Shown: positions 1-8,372 of the stretch, piece by piece
Layout: each line of letters opens with the position of its first letter
How positions within the stretch are numbered: position 1 is the first letter of the stretch
Source: Arenicella xantha
GTDB lineage: Bacteria > Pseudomonadota > Gammaproteobacteria > Arenicellales > Arenicellaceae
NCBI RefSeq assembly: GCF_003315245.1
Contig: NZ_QNRT01000005.1
Span: forward strand, 248,001-312,000
Reading direction: 5' to 3'
Length of the DNA: 64,000 nucleotides
Program-made: the position numbers and the translations under genes
Notes under the pieces: generated by a model
The model's input: the letters and a program-made list of their open reading frames with translations, nothing else
The model's database searches: none
What the model was told of the DNA's origin: nothing

Positions 1-2
1 CT

Positions 3-1625
3 CAGGATTCCCGCTTCTTGTGCTTGCCGCCAACCCTTGAGAAAGAGCGTTGGGCGAACCTGGCGGACTTGCCTGACCGTCAATCTTTGCGTACCTCGCT
101 GGGTATTAAACAAGACGAAAACTTGGTGTTGCTGATCGGCTCCGGCTTTGCCACCAAGGGTCTTGACCGCGCTATTATTGCGCTGGCAGCACTGCCGGAA
201 GACTTACTTGCTAAAACTAAATTATTTGTGGTTGGGCAAGACAAGATCGATTCGTTCCAGCGTTCCGCTAAACGTCTTGATGTGGCTGACCATATTCACT
301 TTTTAGGTGGCCGTAAAGACGTACCAGCGTTAATGAAAGCCGGCGATATGCTATTGCATCCAGCTTATGCTGAAACCACCGGTGGTGTCTTGCTAGAAGC
401 AATTGTTTCTGGTCTGCCTGTGCTTGCTACACCGGTATGTGGGTATGCCCCGCATATAAAGACCGCGAATGCTGGCTACGTGCTGCGTAAACGTTTCTCA
501 CAGGATGAGTTAAACGATAAGTTACAGAAGATGTTGTTGTCGGAACGTAAGGAAGAATGGCGACAAAATGGGTTGAAATACGGTCAGAACCCGAGTTTGT
601 ACGTGATGCCTCAGCGCGCGGTCGACTTTATCGAGCAGACGTGCGCTCAGCAGCGCTTGTACCTGCCGAGTCATGAGCGTCAAAAGCGGGACGAGTCGTT
701 GTATATCACGAATGAGTTACGTCAGGCGCTTAAAGGTGAGGACTCGTTTTACCAGATGATGAATATCGATGGTAAGGTCTACCGAGAAGCGTTAGGTCGA
801 CGTACGCTTCGTTTTACCCGCGGCGACAAAGACTATTTCTTGAAGATGCACACTGGTGTTGGCTGGGGAGAGATCATCAAGAATATTACTTATCTGCGAG
901 CACCGGTGGTTGGCGCGTTGAATGAATGGCATGGCGTGCATCGCTTAAAAGATTTGGAGATCGACACCATGACGGTCGCGGCCTACGGTATACGCGGTCG
1001 TAATCCGGCAACCAAGCATTCGTTTATTGTCACTGAAGCGTTACCAACCGAAACCAGTTTGGAAGATTTTTGTGCCGATTGGAAGTCCAATCCGCCTCGG
1101 ACCCTCAAGCAAATACGACTCAAGCGCTGGATTCTTAATAAGGTGGTTGAGACTGCGCGCGTGATCCATGAGAACGGGGCTAATCACCGTGATTTCTACT
1201 TATGTCATTTTTTGTTGGATGCGCATTTTCAGGCGGATGACATGGTCTCGCCTGAGAGTAAGCTGTATTTAATTGACTTGCATCGTATTCAAATGCGTCG
1301 TAAAACGCCTGAACGTTGGGCGGTTAAGGATATTGCTGGCTTGTATTACTCCAGCAAGGATATTGGTTTGACTAAGCGTGACTTGTTGCGGTTTATGAAG
1401 CTGTATCGAGGTAAGCCTCTGCGCGAAATATTGCGCACTGAGACGGGGTTTTGGCGCAAGGTAGTAAGTCGTGGCAATAAGCTGTATGAGTCCGAGAAGC
1501 GTAAGGCCTTGGTGATGGAGAAGGTGTTGCGACAAAAAGCAAAAGAGCGCCTGTTGGATTCGCTACCTGATGAAACAACTTCTACAAAAACAGCTGACCA
1601 GCCTCGTTCGGTTGTCGGTAAGTAA
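3..1625 (+). CDS. WaaG-WaaP fusion: LPS core glucosyltransferase joined to heptose kinase (5' truncated)
   Basis: The reading frame is open to the left edge, so the gene starts outside the window. The first ~200 visible residues match the C-terminal Rossmann half of WaaG (RfaG, GT4), which adds the first glucose to inner-core heptose. Visible GT-B signatures are FVVGQDK, HFLGGRKDV and the nucleotide-sugar site HPAYAETTGGVLLEAI. With no stop, the chain continues into a complete WaaP (RfaP) heptose-I kinase: a TLRFTRGDKDYFLK start, the catalytic loop NHRDFYLCHFLL, the metal-binding LIDLHR and a GLYYSSKDIGLTKRDLLRFM tail. In enterics waaG and waaP are separate adjacent genes, so this is a natural fusion of consecutive core-assembly steps acting at the inner face of the inner membrane. 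The family assignments are strong; that one polypeptide is made in vivo is inferred from the uninterrupted frame. Confidence 0.9.
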   Translation, partial: QDSRFLCLPPTLEKERWANLADLPDRQSLRTSLGIKQDENLVLLIGSGFATKGLDRAIIALAALPEDLLAKTKLFVVGQDKIDSFQRSAKRLDVADHIHFLGGRKDVPALMKAGDMLLHPAYAETTGGVLLEAIVSGLPVLATPVCGYAPHIKTANAGYVLRKRFSQDELNDKLQKMLLSERKEEWRQNGLKYGQNPSLYVMPQRAVDFIEQTCAQQRLYLPSHERQKRDESLYITNELRQALKGEDSFYQMMNIDGKVYREALGRRTLRFTRGDKDYFLKMHTGVGWGEIIKNITYLRAPVVGALNEWHGVHRLKDLEIDTMTVAAYGIRGRNPATKHSFIVTEALPTETSLEDFCADWKSNPPRTLKQIRLKRWILNKVVETARVIHENGANHRDFYLCHFLLDAHFQADDMVSPESKLYLIDLHRIQMRRKTPERWAVKDIAGLYYSSKDIGLTKRDLLRFMKLYRGKPLREILRTETGFWRKVVSRGNKLYESEKRKALVMEKVLRQKAKERLLDSLPDETTSTKTADQPRSVVGK

Positions 1626-1630
1626 GCTTG

Positions 1631-2323
1631 ATGAACGATCAGGCATGGGCCGAGCAAACGGTGTTGCGATCGGTCGATTGGTTTTCACGTGTTTATGTGA
1701 GTCAATCCGACGCGGCGAACTTTCCTACCGACATTGCGGCACTTGAGAGACTGCTCGCGGATACGGCTGATGCTTTAAAGCATGATCGAACCACGACAGT
1801 GATGCGAGTGCCTGTGCGTGATGATTGGCTGATACTAAAGCGGTATAACCCACGTAATGCTTGGCATAAAGTGAAGCGTGCACTCCGTCGCTCGCGAGCC
1901 CGACGTTGTTGGAATATGAGCTATGCGTTTCAACAGGCTGGTTTAAATGTGGCTCGACCGATCATGATGTGTGAACATCGCTTTGGCCCATTTCGTGGCA
2001 ATGCCTACTTTGCGAGTGAACTGCTCGACGGTTCGGAGTTGCTGACTGCGCTTCCGCAAATGGATGAAGCCAATCAAGCAAAGGTGAAGCAAGCGCTAGA
2101 TGATGCCTTCCAGCGGATGCGTTCAGCCAAAATCTCGCACGGTGATTTGAAGGCGAGTAATTTGATTTGGTCGAACAATGCTTTGTATTTTATTGATTTG
2201 GACGCGGCCAAGCAGCACTGGACGCTATTTGGCTGGCACCGCAGTCACCGTAAAGATCGACGACGATTTCTAAAGAATTGGCAAGATTCGCCAATGCTGA
2301 GTTCGCTCTTCAATAAGTTTTAG
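1631..2323 (+). CDS. Lipopolysaccharide kinase family protein (WaaP/KdkA/InaA-like)
   Basis: This is a small protein-kinase-fold enzyme of about 230 residues. It has the catalytic loop HGDLKASN near residues 170-177 and a metal-binding FIDLD near 187-191, as in the Kdo/heptose kinases that phosphorylate the LPS inner core. A very basic stretch (KVKRALRRSRARR) lies near residue 80. It begins 5 bases after the WaaG-WaaP stop, so the two are probably co-transcribed and act on the same core. A TTG lies directly before the chosen ATG. The sequence does not tell whether the target is Kdo, HepI or HepII. Confidence 0.8.
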   Translation: MNDQAWAEQTVLRSVDWFSRVYVSQSDAANFPTDIAALERLLADTADALKHDRTTTVMRVPVRDDWLILKRYNPRNAWHKVKRALRRSRARRCWNMSYAFQQAGLNVARPIMMCEHRFGPFRGNAYFASELLDGSELLTALPQMDEANQAKVKQALDDAFQRMRSAKISHGDLKASNLIWSNNALYFIDLDAAKQHWTLFGWHRSHRKDRRRFLKNWQDSPMLSSLFNKF

Positions 2324-2360
2324 GTAATTTTAGTAGTAGCGATATAGTTGAGCTTGAAGT

Positions 2361-3020
2361 ATGCATGATACTGGGATGATCATTCGTTGGAATGCCGATA
2401 AGGGATATGGGTTTATTCAAGCCGCAGGCGGCGGCACTCAGGTGTTTGCGCATATCAGTTCATTCACGCATAAACCAGTCTCCCCCGCGATAGGTGATGT
2501 GGTGAAGTATCGACTTGGTAAAGATCGTCAAGGCCGAGTATGTGCCAAGAAAATCCAATACGCGAATCGCACCGAGGTTACTTCAAAAAAATCTAAGCGC
2601 ACAGCTAAGCCAACATCGGGCTCGTTCAAGTATGGTGTATGGATTTGGTTGGTTTTGGGCTATTTCACCGCTGTTATTGGTGCAAATTTGCTTGGTCGTT
2701 TGCCGACCCCAGTGCTGCTTTGGATTGTGCTGTTGAGTGTTATTTCGCTGCTATTCTATTGGTCGGATAAGCGTGCGGCAGAGCAAGGTCATTGGCGGAC
2801 CACAGAGCGCAGTTTGCATGTGCTTTCCCTATTAGGTGGATGGCCTGGGGCATTGCTTGCGCAAAAGATAATTCGTCACAAATCTAGCAAGAAATCATTT
2901 CAGTGGGTATTTTGGCTGACGGTTTTAGTCAATGTTGGCGCCGTTGTTTGGATACTGACGGCCTCAGGAAATGCAGTCGTTAAGCAACTCATTACGCAGC
3001 TGAGTCGCGTGCTATTTTGA
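2361..3020 (+). CDS. Cold-shock domain protein fused to DUF1294 membrane domain
   Basis: Residues ~5-65 form a cold-shock (OB-fold) domain with the RNP1-like KGYGFIQ and an RNP2-like VFAHIS, expected to bind single-stranded nucleic acid. A basic linker follows, then three or four hydrophobic helices carrying the DUF1294 signature around LLGGWPGALLAQKIIRHK. The combined architecture is a recognised but functionally undefined membrane-protein family. An in-frame ATG five codons downstream (2376) would give a start closer to the CSD core. The gene follows the LPS kinase by 37 bases and may be part of the same transcript. Role unknown. Confidence 0.8.
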   Translation: MHDTGMIIRWNADKGYGFIQAAGGGTQVFAHISSFTHKPVSPAIGDVVKYRLGKDRQGRVCAKKIQYANRTEVTSKKSKRTAKPTSGSFKYGVWIWLVLGYFTAVIGANLLGRLPTPVLLWIVLLSVISLLFYWSDKRAAEQGHWRTTERSLHVLSLLGGWPGALLAQKIIRHKSSKKSFQWVFWLTVLVNVGAVVWILTASGNAVVKQLITQLSRVLF

Positions 3021-3045
3021 TCAATAGCGTGCCGCAAACAGCACG

Positions 3046-4197
3046 CTATTTTTCTAGAAACTCGATAATTTCGTCGCGTTGCGCCATGGCATCGTTGTAG
3101 CCTAGTTCTATTAACTCTTGGCAGAATGTTTTAGTAAACATGAGGTAGCTAATCAGTCTGCGACTGTTTGCCTTCGCCATACCTAGGAAACGTAGCGCGA
3201 TGCGAAAGCTCTTAGGCAGTTCAAGGAAGTGGTTCATCGCAATATTGGCGATGTCGAGCGAGGGACTGATCACAAGGTGTTCGATTACCTTGAGTGAATC
3301 GCCATTCGACGCAGTGCCATCAATTAGCGTGCGATTCATGCGCTCCATTCGTTCTATATCTGACTGCAAGCTATTTAAGAATAAGGTATCGAGTACGTAG
3401 CCGGATATTTGACCCAAAGTAGGGCGATATAGTGGCGGTTCGAACTCATTTGAGATGGCCTTGGTGCGCAAACCGATAATCAATATTTTCTCGGCGCCTA
3501 AATGCAACGCTGGGCTAATCGGAGAAATTTGTCGCATCGAGCCGTCGCCGAAGTGCTCGTCGCCGAGTTTGACCGATGGAAATAGCACTGGAATCGCTGA
3601 CGATGCCATTAAGTGCTCGATATTCATCTTTTCTCGCTGGCCTTCTCGGTGATTTCTTAGCCAATTGCTTATCTCAGGTACACCATCATAGAAAGTGGTG
3701 GATTCACCGGAGGTGTAGCTACAGGCCGTTAGCGCGTATCCGTGCAAATGGCCACTTTCAATCGCATTGTCGATCCGTTCAAAACTAATGTATTTATTGA
3801 GCAGTTCGCGTAGCGGTTGGTTGTCGAGTATTGAGCTAGGGCCTTTATGCCAGGTTCCGGGGCCCAAATTTGACCAAGCCCATTGTGCAATTCGTTTAAA
3901 TAAGCTCTTTCCATCAGCATAAAAGACTTGGTTTAACTCGAAGTTTGACCAAACTGATATGATCTGATCGACACCGTGATGAAAGTCCTCGGCATTCGAG
4001 GCCAGCGCAACCGTATTGATAGAGCCGGCTGATGTGCCACAGATTATTGGGAACGGATTGGGGGCGCCCTCGGGTACTAGCTCGGCAATTGCCTTGAGTA
4101 CTCCAACTTGATAAGCGGCACGCGCGCCACCGCCGCCCAGAAGTAATGCTGAGCGGCTTTTTTTGACCTCGGTGGTCGGTTCTGAGCTTGCCACCAT
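3046..4197 (-). CDS. Patatin-like phospholipase
   Basis: This 383-residue protein belongs to the patatin family of Ser-Asp dyad lipid acyl hydrolases. The oxyanion-hole glycine run GGGGARAAYQ is at residues 21-30, the nucleophile elbow GTSAG at 54-58 (Ser56), and the catalytic aspartate in FGDGSMRQ. There is no signal peptide, so it is predicted to be cytosolic or membrane-peripheral. It lies 23 bases downstream of the rhlB stop on the same strand and may be read through from it. The substrate is not predictable; membrane phospholipid is the usual inference. Confidence 0.85.
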   Translation of the reverse strand: MVASSEPTTEVKKSRSALLLGGGGARAAYQVGVLKAIAELVPEGAPNPFPIICGTSAGSINTVALASNAEDFHHGVDQIISVWSNFELNQVFYADGKSLFKRIAQWAWSNLGPGTWHKGPSSILDNQPLRELLNKYISFERIDNAIESGHLHGYALTACSYTSGESTTFYDGVPEISNWLRNHREGQREKMNIEHLMASSAIPVLFPSVKLGDEHFGDGSMRQISPISPALHLGAEKILIIGLRTKAISNEFEPPLYRPTLGQISGYVLDTLFLNSLQSDIERMERMNRTLIDGTASNGDSLKVIEHLVISPSLDIANIAMNHFLELPKSFRIALRFLGMAKANSRRLISYLMFTKTFCQELIELGYNDAMAQRDEIIEFLEK

Positions 4198-4220
4198 AAC
4201 CTTTGATTTACCTAAATTAA

Positions 4221-5753
4221 CTAGCCAATCGCAGGGATTTCATTCCCACGGCGGCCGCGAAGTGGAATGCGCGGGGTTTTTTGTGGTTCGCTTTTACGTT
4301 TTTCCAAAGCGACTAATTTAGCAGCCTCGCGTTCCTCTGGGGTTTGCGTCGGCTCAGCTACTTCGGTGGTCTTGCGCGCTTCTTTTGGCACTCGGTTCGG
4401 GTTGCCCTTCTCTCGACGTACTCGCTCTTCCGACGTTTCGCTTCGGTTTGAATGCGGTTTGCTCGGACGCGCGCTGCTGTCTTTCTTTGCGCCTCGGCCT
4501 TGTCCACCTTTATTGGCGCCGCCTTTGCGATCATCGCGCTTGCGATTCGATCGCAATTTCGACAGGTCTGGTTTTATCGCATCTTTGAACATCAGGTCGG
4601 CAATGTCGCGTTCAACCGGGATCGCGTGTTCGATGTATTCCTCAATGTCTACTATGTTCATCGCATAGGTTTCACAGATTAGACTAATCGCAGTGCCGCT
4701 GGCACCTGCGCGAGCAGTACGCCCGATGCGGTGGACATAGTCTTCGGCGTCTGTCGGTAAGTCGAAGTTAACAACAAAGTTGACGTCAGGAATATGTAAG
4801 CCGCGTGCCGCTACATCGGTAGCGATTAATATATTGCACTCGCCTTCCTTAAAGTTATTCAGTAATTTCTCACGCTTCTTTTGAGGTACATCGCCAGACA
4901 GCAGTGCGCATTTAATGTCATTGGCATTGAGCCAGGCTTCGATTTTTTCCGCCATGTGCTTGGTATTAATAAATACCAGGCCTTTGTCATTTGCGGCACG
5001 CGCGATAATGCCCATCAATAGCGGGATTTTTTCCTCATTAGATGGCATGTAAGCGATTTCTTCGATACGGTCGGCGGTCATTTCCGATTCAATCTTGACC
5101 ACTTCAGGTTCGCTCATGTGCTCATAAGCCAATTCAGCAACTCGGTGCGACAAGGTGGCGGAAAATAGCATGTTAAGGCGTTCTTCCGGTGGCGGCATGG
5201 CGCGGAATAAGTATCGAATGTCGGCAATAAAGCCTAAATCGAACATGCGATCTGCTTCGTCAAGGATAATGACTTCCAAGGCATCCATCGAAAATACGCC
5301 TTGTTTAAAATAGTCGATAATTCGCCCTGGTGTACCAATCAATACATCGACACCGGCTTCGATGTGTGTGCGTTGCTTATCGTAATCAGTGCCGCCGTAG
5401 GCAATGCCGAGTTTCAGGTCGGTAAACTTCACCAGTGGCTTGCCATCTTCAAGAATTTGAATAGCTAGTTCGCGCGTGGGAGCCACAATGAGCGCCCGAA
5501 TTGGATTTTTCTTCTTGGTCTCTTTGCGTTCTGAAGTCAGTAGTTTGTGCAAGCAAGCGATTAGGAACGCGGCGGTTTTGCCGGTGCCCGTCTGCGCTTG
5601 TCCGCTAATGTCCTTGCCCTGTAATGCCAGCGGTAGTGTCATCGCCTGAATCGGCGTGCAAAATTCAAAGCCAGTGGAATCAATTCCTTTCTGGACATCA
5701 GGGTGAATGGCGAGCTCAGTAAATCGAGTGTCGCTTAAGTGTGTATCAGTCAT
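4221..5753 (-). CDS. rhlB: DEAD-box ATP-dependent RNA helicase RhlB
   Basis: A 510-residue DEAD-box helicase. Visible motifs are the Q-motif region (FCTPIQAMTLPLAL), Walker A AQTGTGKT, motif II LDEADRMFD, motif III SAT and motif VI HRIGRTARAG. The C-terminal ~110 residues are a basic, low-complexity RNA-binding tail rich in Lys, Arg and Gly. RhlB unwinds structured RNA in the RNA degradosome in relatives. It is divergent from trxA, which is followed by rho, the same arrangement as rhlB/trxA/rho in E. coli; this context favours RhlB over RhlE or SrmB. The tail is longer than in E. coli RhlB. Confidence 0.88.
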   Translation of the reverse strand: MTDTHLSDTRFTELAIHPDVQKGIDSTGFEFCTPIQAMTLPLALQGKDISGQAQTGTGKTAAFLIACLHKLLTSERKETKKKNPIRALIVAPTRELAIQILEDGKPLVKFTDLKLGIAYGGTDYDKQRTHIEAGVDVLIGTPGRIIDYFKQGVFSMDALEVIILDEADRMFDLGFIADIRYLFRAMPPPEERLNMLFSATLSHRVAELAYEHMSEPEVVKIESEMTADRIEEIAYMPSNEEKIPLLMGIIARAANDKGLVFINTKHMAEKIEAWLNANDIKCALLSGDVPQKKREKLLNNFKEGECNILIATDVAARGLHIPDVNFVVNFDLPTDAEDYVHRIGRTARAGASGTAISLICETYAMNIVDIEEYIEHAIPVERDIADLMFKDAIKPDLSKLRSNRKRDDRKGGANKGGQGRGAKKDSSARPSKPHSNRSETSEERVRREKGNPNRVPKEARKTTEVAEPTQTPEEREAAKLVALEKRKSEPQKTPRIPLRGRRGNEIPAIG

Positions 5754-5990
5754 AGTTGTCAGGTTGTATTCTTGCCTGAGATCGTCGCAGAAGCGCGATC
5801 GTTATGTGTATCGTGGCCGAATTTCTCAGTGTTTTCCGCTGTCAGTCATTCACAACCATGTGTGGTGCCTGCATCAGAATAGTTCAAGAGCTTGGATTCA
5901 CTGTGTTTTCGACAGGAAACCGCGCGGAGGCGAATTCGGAAGTTTTTGTACTTGCAATATACAAAATAATCCGCACACTATACCTCAAGG

Positions 5991-6145
5991 AAGCTCTGAT
6001 TTAATCATGAATCGTTAATGCTAGCCGAAAATAATTGATTTCAACGTATTTCCCGCCATTATTTGCTAATGATAGGCTAGGGAACTAAGGGCTGAGGTCG
6101 AGTTACGTGGCTGATTAGCAATGATTTTAGGTTAAATCAGAGCTT
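5991..6145. repeat. Inverted-repeat element between rhlB and trxA (MITE-like)
   Basis: Two perfect 14-base arms, AAGCTCTGATTTAA at 5991-6004 and its reverse complement at 6132-6145, enclose 127 bases with no recognisable gene. Allowing two mismatches, the similarity extends to about 20 bases each side. The layout resembles a small non-autonomous transposable element, but I see no clear target-site duplication and no second copy in the window. It occupies the second half of the 427-base rhlB-trxA gap, so it may carry or displace the trxA promoter. The first half of that gap (5754-5990) shows nothing I can name. Confidence 0.5.
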
Positions 6146-6180
6146 TCTTTTTTAAATTTAAACAAACAGGCGAATTACAT

Positions 6181-6507
6181 ATGTCTCAAAATACTGTAGA
6201 AATCACCGATGCGAGCTTCGAATCGGATGTATTACAAGCTGATAAGCCAGTCTTGGTTGACTATTGGGCAGAGTGGTGCGGTCCCTGCAAAATGCTTGCG
6301 CCGATTCTAGAAGAAGTGGCAGCTGAGTACGGCGGCAAGTTGACCGTGGCTAAGCTCGATATTGATAGCAATCCAAATACGCCACCAAAATTTGGTATTC
6401 GTGGCATTCCTACCTTGATGCTTTTTAAGGAAGGTGATGTGGCGGCGACCAAAGTTGGTGCGATGTCAAAATCTCAACTGACTGCATTTATCGACGAAAA
6501 TATCTAA
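6181..6507 (+). CDS. trxA: Thioredoxin 1
   Basis: The protein is 108 residues, the standard thioredoxin length. The redox motif WCGPC is at residues 32-36 and the cis-proline loop is in [11 protein letters not shown]. It reduces protein disulfides in the cytosol with electrons from thioredoxin reductase. It lies between divergent rhlB and co-directional rho, as in enterics. The upstream inverted repeat at 5991-6145 ends 35 bases before the start codon, so the promoter is probably inside or next to that element. Confidence 0.97.
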   Translation: MSQNTVEITDASFESDVLQADKPVLVDYWAEWCGPCKMLAPILEEVAAEYGGKLTVAKLDIDSNPNTPPKFGIRGIPTLMLFKEGDVAATKVGAMSKSQLTAFIDENI

Positions 6508-6997
6508 CACGCGCTGAGTGCACACTGGTCCATTGGGATTTGGTCAGTGTGCGATCATGCTAGATACATGTTGTAGAGCGTTATTCAGGGCGAGTTTTAT
6601 AGTTAGCTTGCTGCTGGATCCACAACCAAATTTCTAGCGCTGGACACGGTAGTCAATGGCATGATATCGTCTCAGTCGAAGTAAAGGAGATTCGCGACCG
6701 TCGGATCCTATTCCCGAAAAAGAATTCCATTATAAACTCGCCGTCGAACACGTCACTCTTGTGGTACTGAGTAGGCGTTGCAGAGATTCGTCAGTGCTTA
6801 CATTTGTAGACCGGCAATTGCCGAACACTAATGTTTGATTCGGCGGCTTCGTAAGTTACGTTCAATTAACTAAATTTCGTCTGGATTAGCCATTAACTAA
6901 ACCATCGACCACAACCAACCACCACTCGTGTCTATTCCGTTTCAAGTGCCCTCACAATGCACCACACCAGTGTTAACCTAAGCAATTTTTCCTCATC
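6508..6997 (+). other. trxA-rho intergenic region, probable long rho leader
   Basis: This 490-base stretch has no convincing gene. In enterics rho has a long untranslated leader used for autogenous Rho-dependent attenuation, and this space is of comparable size. A sequence near 6589-6601 (GGCGAGTTTTATA) has a near-perfect reverse complement at 6731-6742, which could form a long-range stem in the leader. The promoter cannot be placed with confidence by eye. Confidence 0.4.
6520..6552 (+). terminator. Hairpin downstream of trxA
   Basis: GCACACTG (6520-6527) pairs with CAGTGTGC (6545-6552), and CCA/TGG extends the stem after a small bulge, closing an 8-base loop. It starts 12 bases after the trxA stop. 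No T-run follows, so it is either a weak or Rho-assisted terminator or a 3' stabilising structure. Confidence 0.45.
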
Positions 6998-8260
6998 ATG
7001 TCAGCATCCTTAACCGATCTAAAGAAAAAAACCGCAACCGAACTCACCGAAATTGGTCGCTCCATGGAGCTTGACGGCCTTGGCCGTATGCGTAAACAAG
7101 ACCAAATTTTCACTATCCTTAAATCCTTAGCTAAAAAAGGCGAAGATATAGAAGGTGAAGGTGTGGTCGAAATCTTGCAAGATGGCTTCGGCTTCTTGCG
7201 TTCAGCGGACAGTTCATACCTGGCTGGTCCCGATGACATCTATGTGAGCCCGAGTCAGATCCGGCGCTTCAATTTGCGCACCGGTGACACAGTGGCTGGC
7301 TTAGTTCGACCGCCAAAAGACTCCGAGCGTTATTTTGCGTTACTAAAAGTTGAAACTATTAATGGTTCAACGCCAGAAGAAGCGCGTAATAAAATCTTGT
7401 TTGAAAACCTGACCCCATTGCATCCGAATAAGCGCATGAAGCTTGAGCAGGAAAATGGTACGTCAGAAGATTTGACCGGGCGTGTTATCGACTTAATTGC
7501 ACCGCTTGGCAAGGGTCAGCGTGGCTTAATCGTATCGTCTCCGAAAAGCGGTAAGACGGTAATGTTGCAGCAAATTGCACAAGCGATTACGACCAATAAT
7601 CCTGATGTCGAGCTCATGGTGTTGTTGATCGATGAGCGGCCAGAGGAAGTGACAGAAATGCAGCGCTCTGTGCGCGGTGAAGTGATTTCTTCAACTTTTG
7701 ATGAACCAGCAGCGCGCCACGTGCAAGTCGCTGAAATGGTAATCGAGAAAGCCAAACGTTTAGTTGAGCATAAGAAAGATGTAGTCATTTTACTCGACTC
7801 AATTACTCGTCTGGCGCGCGCTTACAATACCGTTGCTCCCGCTTCGGGTAAGGTCTTGACTGGTGGTGTAGATGCTAACGCCCTACAACGGCCGAAGCGT
7901 TTTTTCGGTGCCGCGCGAAATATCGAAGAAGGTGGAAGTTTAACTATTCTTGCGACTGCGCTGATCGAAACTGGTTCCAAAATGGACGAAGTTATTTACG
8001 AAGAGTTTAAAGGCACAGGCAATATGGAAGTGCATTTGGATCGTAAGATTGCTGAAAAGCGTGTCTACCCTTCAATCATTGTTAACCGTTCATCGACGCG
8101 TCGAGAAGAGCTGTTGATGGACCCAGAAGAGCTTCAAAAAGTGTGGATTTTGCGTAAGCTATTGCATCCAATGAATGAAATTGAAGCAATCGAATTTTTG
8201 CTAGATAAGCTTAAAGCGACTAAAGCAAATTCGGAGTTCTTTGGGTCAATGAAGCGCTAG
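6998..8260 (+). CDS. rho: Transcription termination factor Rho
   Basis: A 420-residue Rho, the usual length. Parts in order: N-terminal helical domain; cold-shock-like RNA-binding domain ([15 protein letters not shown]); the ATPase core with P-loop SPKSGKTVM; Walker B region [16 protein letters not shown]; and the R-loop/secondary RNA site in [11 protein letters not shown] and [20 protein letters not shown]. Hexameric Rho terminates untranslated transcripts by translocating on RNA. The long upstream gap is consistent with autoregulation. No unusual insertion of the actinobacterial or Bacteroidetes type is present. Confidence 0.98.
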   Translation: MSASLTDLKKKTATELTEIGRSMELDGLGRMRKQDQIFTILKSLAKKGEDIEGEGVVEILQDGFGFLRSADSSYLAGPDDIYVSPSQIRRFNLRTGDTVAGLVRPPKDSERYFALLKVETINGSTPEEARNKILFENLTPLHPNKRMKLEQENGTSEDLTGRVIDLIAPLGKGQRGLIVSSPKSGKTVMLQQIAQAITTNNPDVELMVLLIDERPEEVTEMQRSVRGEVISSTFDEPAARHVQVAEMVIEKAKRLVEHKKDVVILLDSITRLARAYNTVAPASGKVLTGGVDANALQRPKRFFGAARNIEEGGSLTILATALIETGSKMDEVIYEEFKGTGNMEVHLDRKIAEKRVYPSIIVNRSSTRREELLMDPEELQKVWILRKLLHPMNEIEAIEFLLDKLKATKANSEFFGSMKR

Positions 8261-8277
8261 AACGCGATTTATTCTCG

Positions 8278-8308
8278 GCTAGCGTTATCCTGCTTGGAGA
8301 GCGCTAGC
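8278..8308 (+). terminator. Possible hairpin between rho and the convergent phosphoesterase gene
   Basis: GCTAGCG (8278-8284) and CGCTAGC (8302-8308) are perfect 7-base arms around a 17-base loop, just after the rho stop. There is no T-tract on the plus strand. This is a weak candidate terminator in a convergent gap. Confidence 0.3.
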
Positions 8309-8372
8309 GGCAGCCAGTTCGGTGAATGATTTAGCGAGCTGGCTTGATCGGGTGGTGTTCCGCGTTAGGCTT

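Noticed and set aside
4267-4668. 133-residue frame opposite the rhlB tail
   Set aside because: Shadow of the basic low-complexity RhlB tail; composition is the complement of Lys/Arg/Gly codons.
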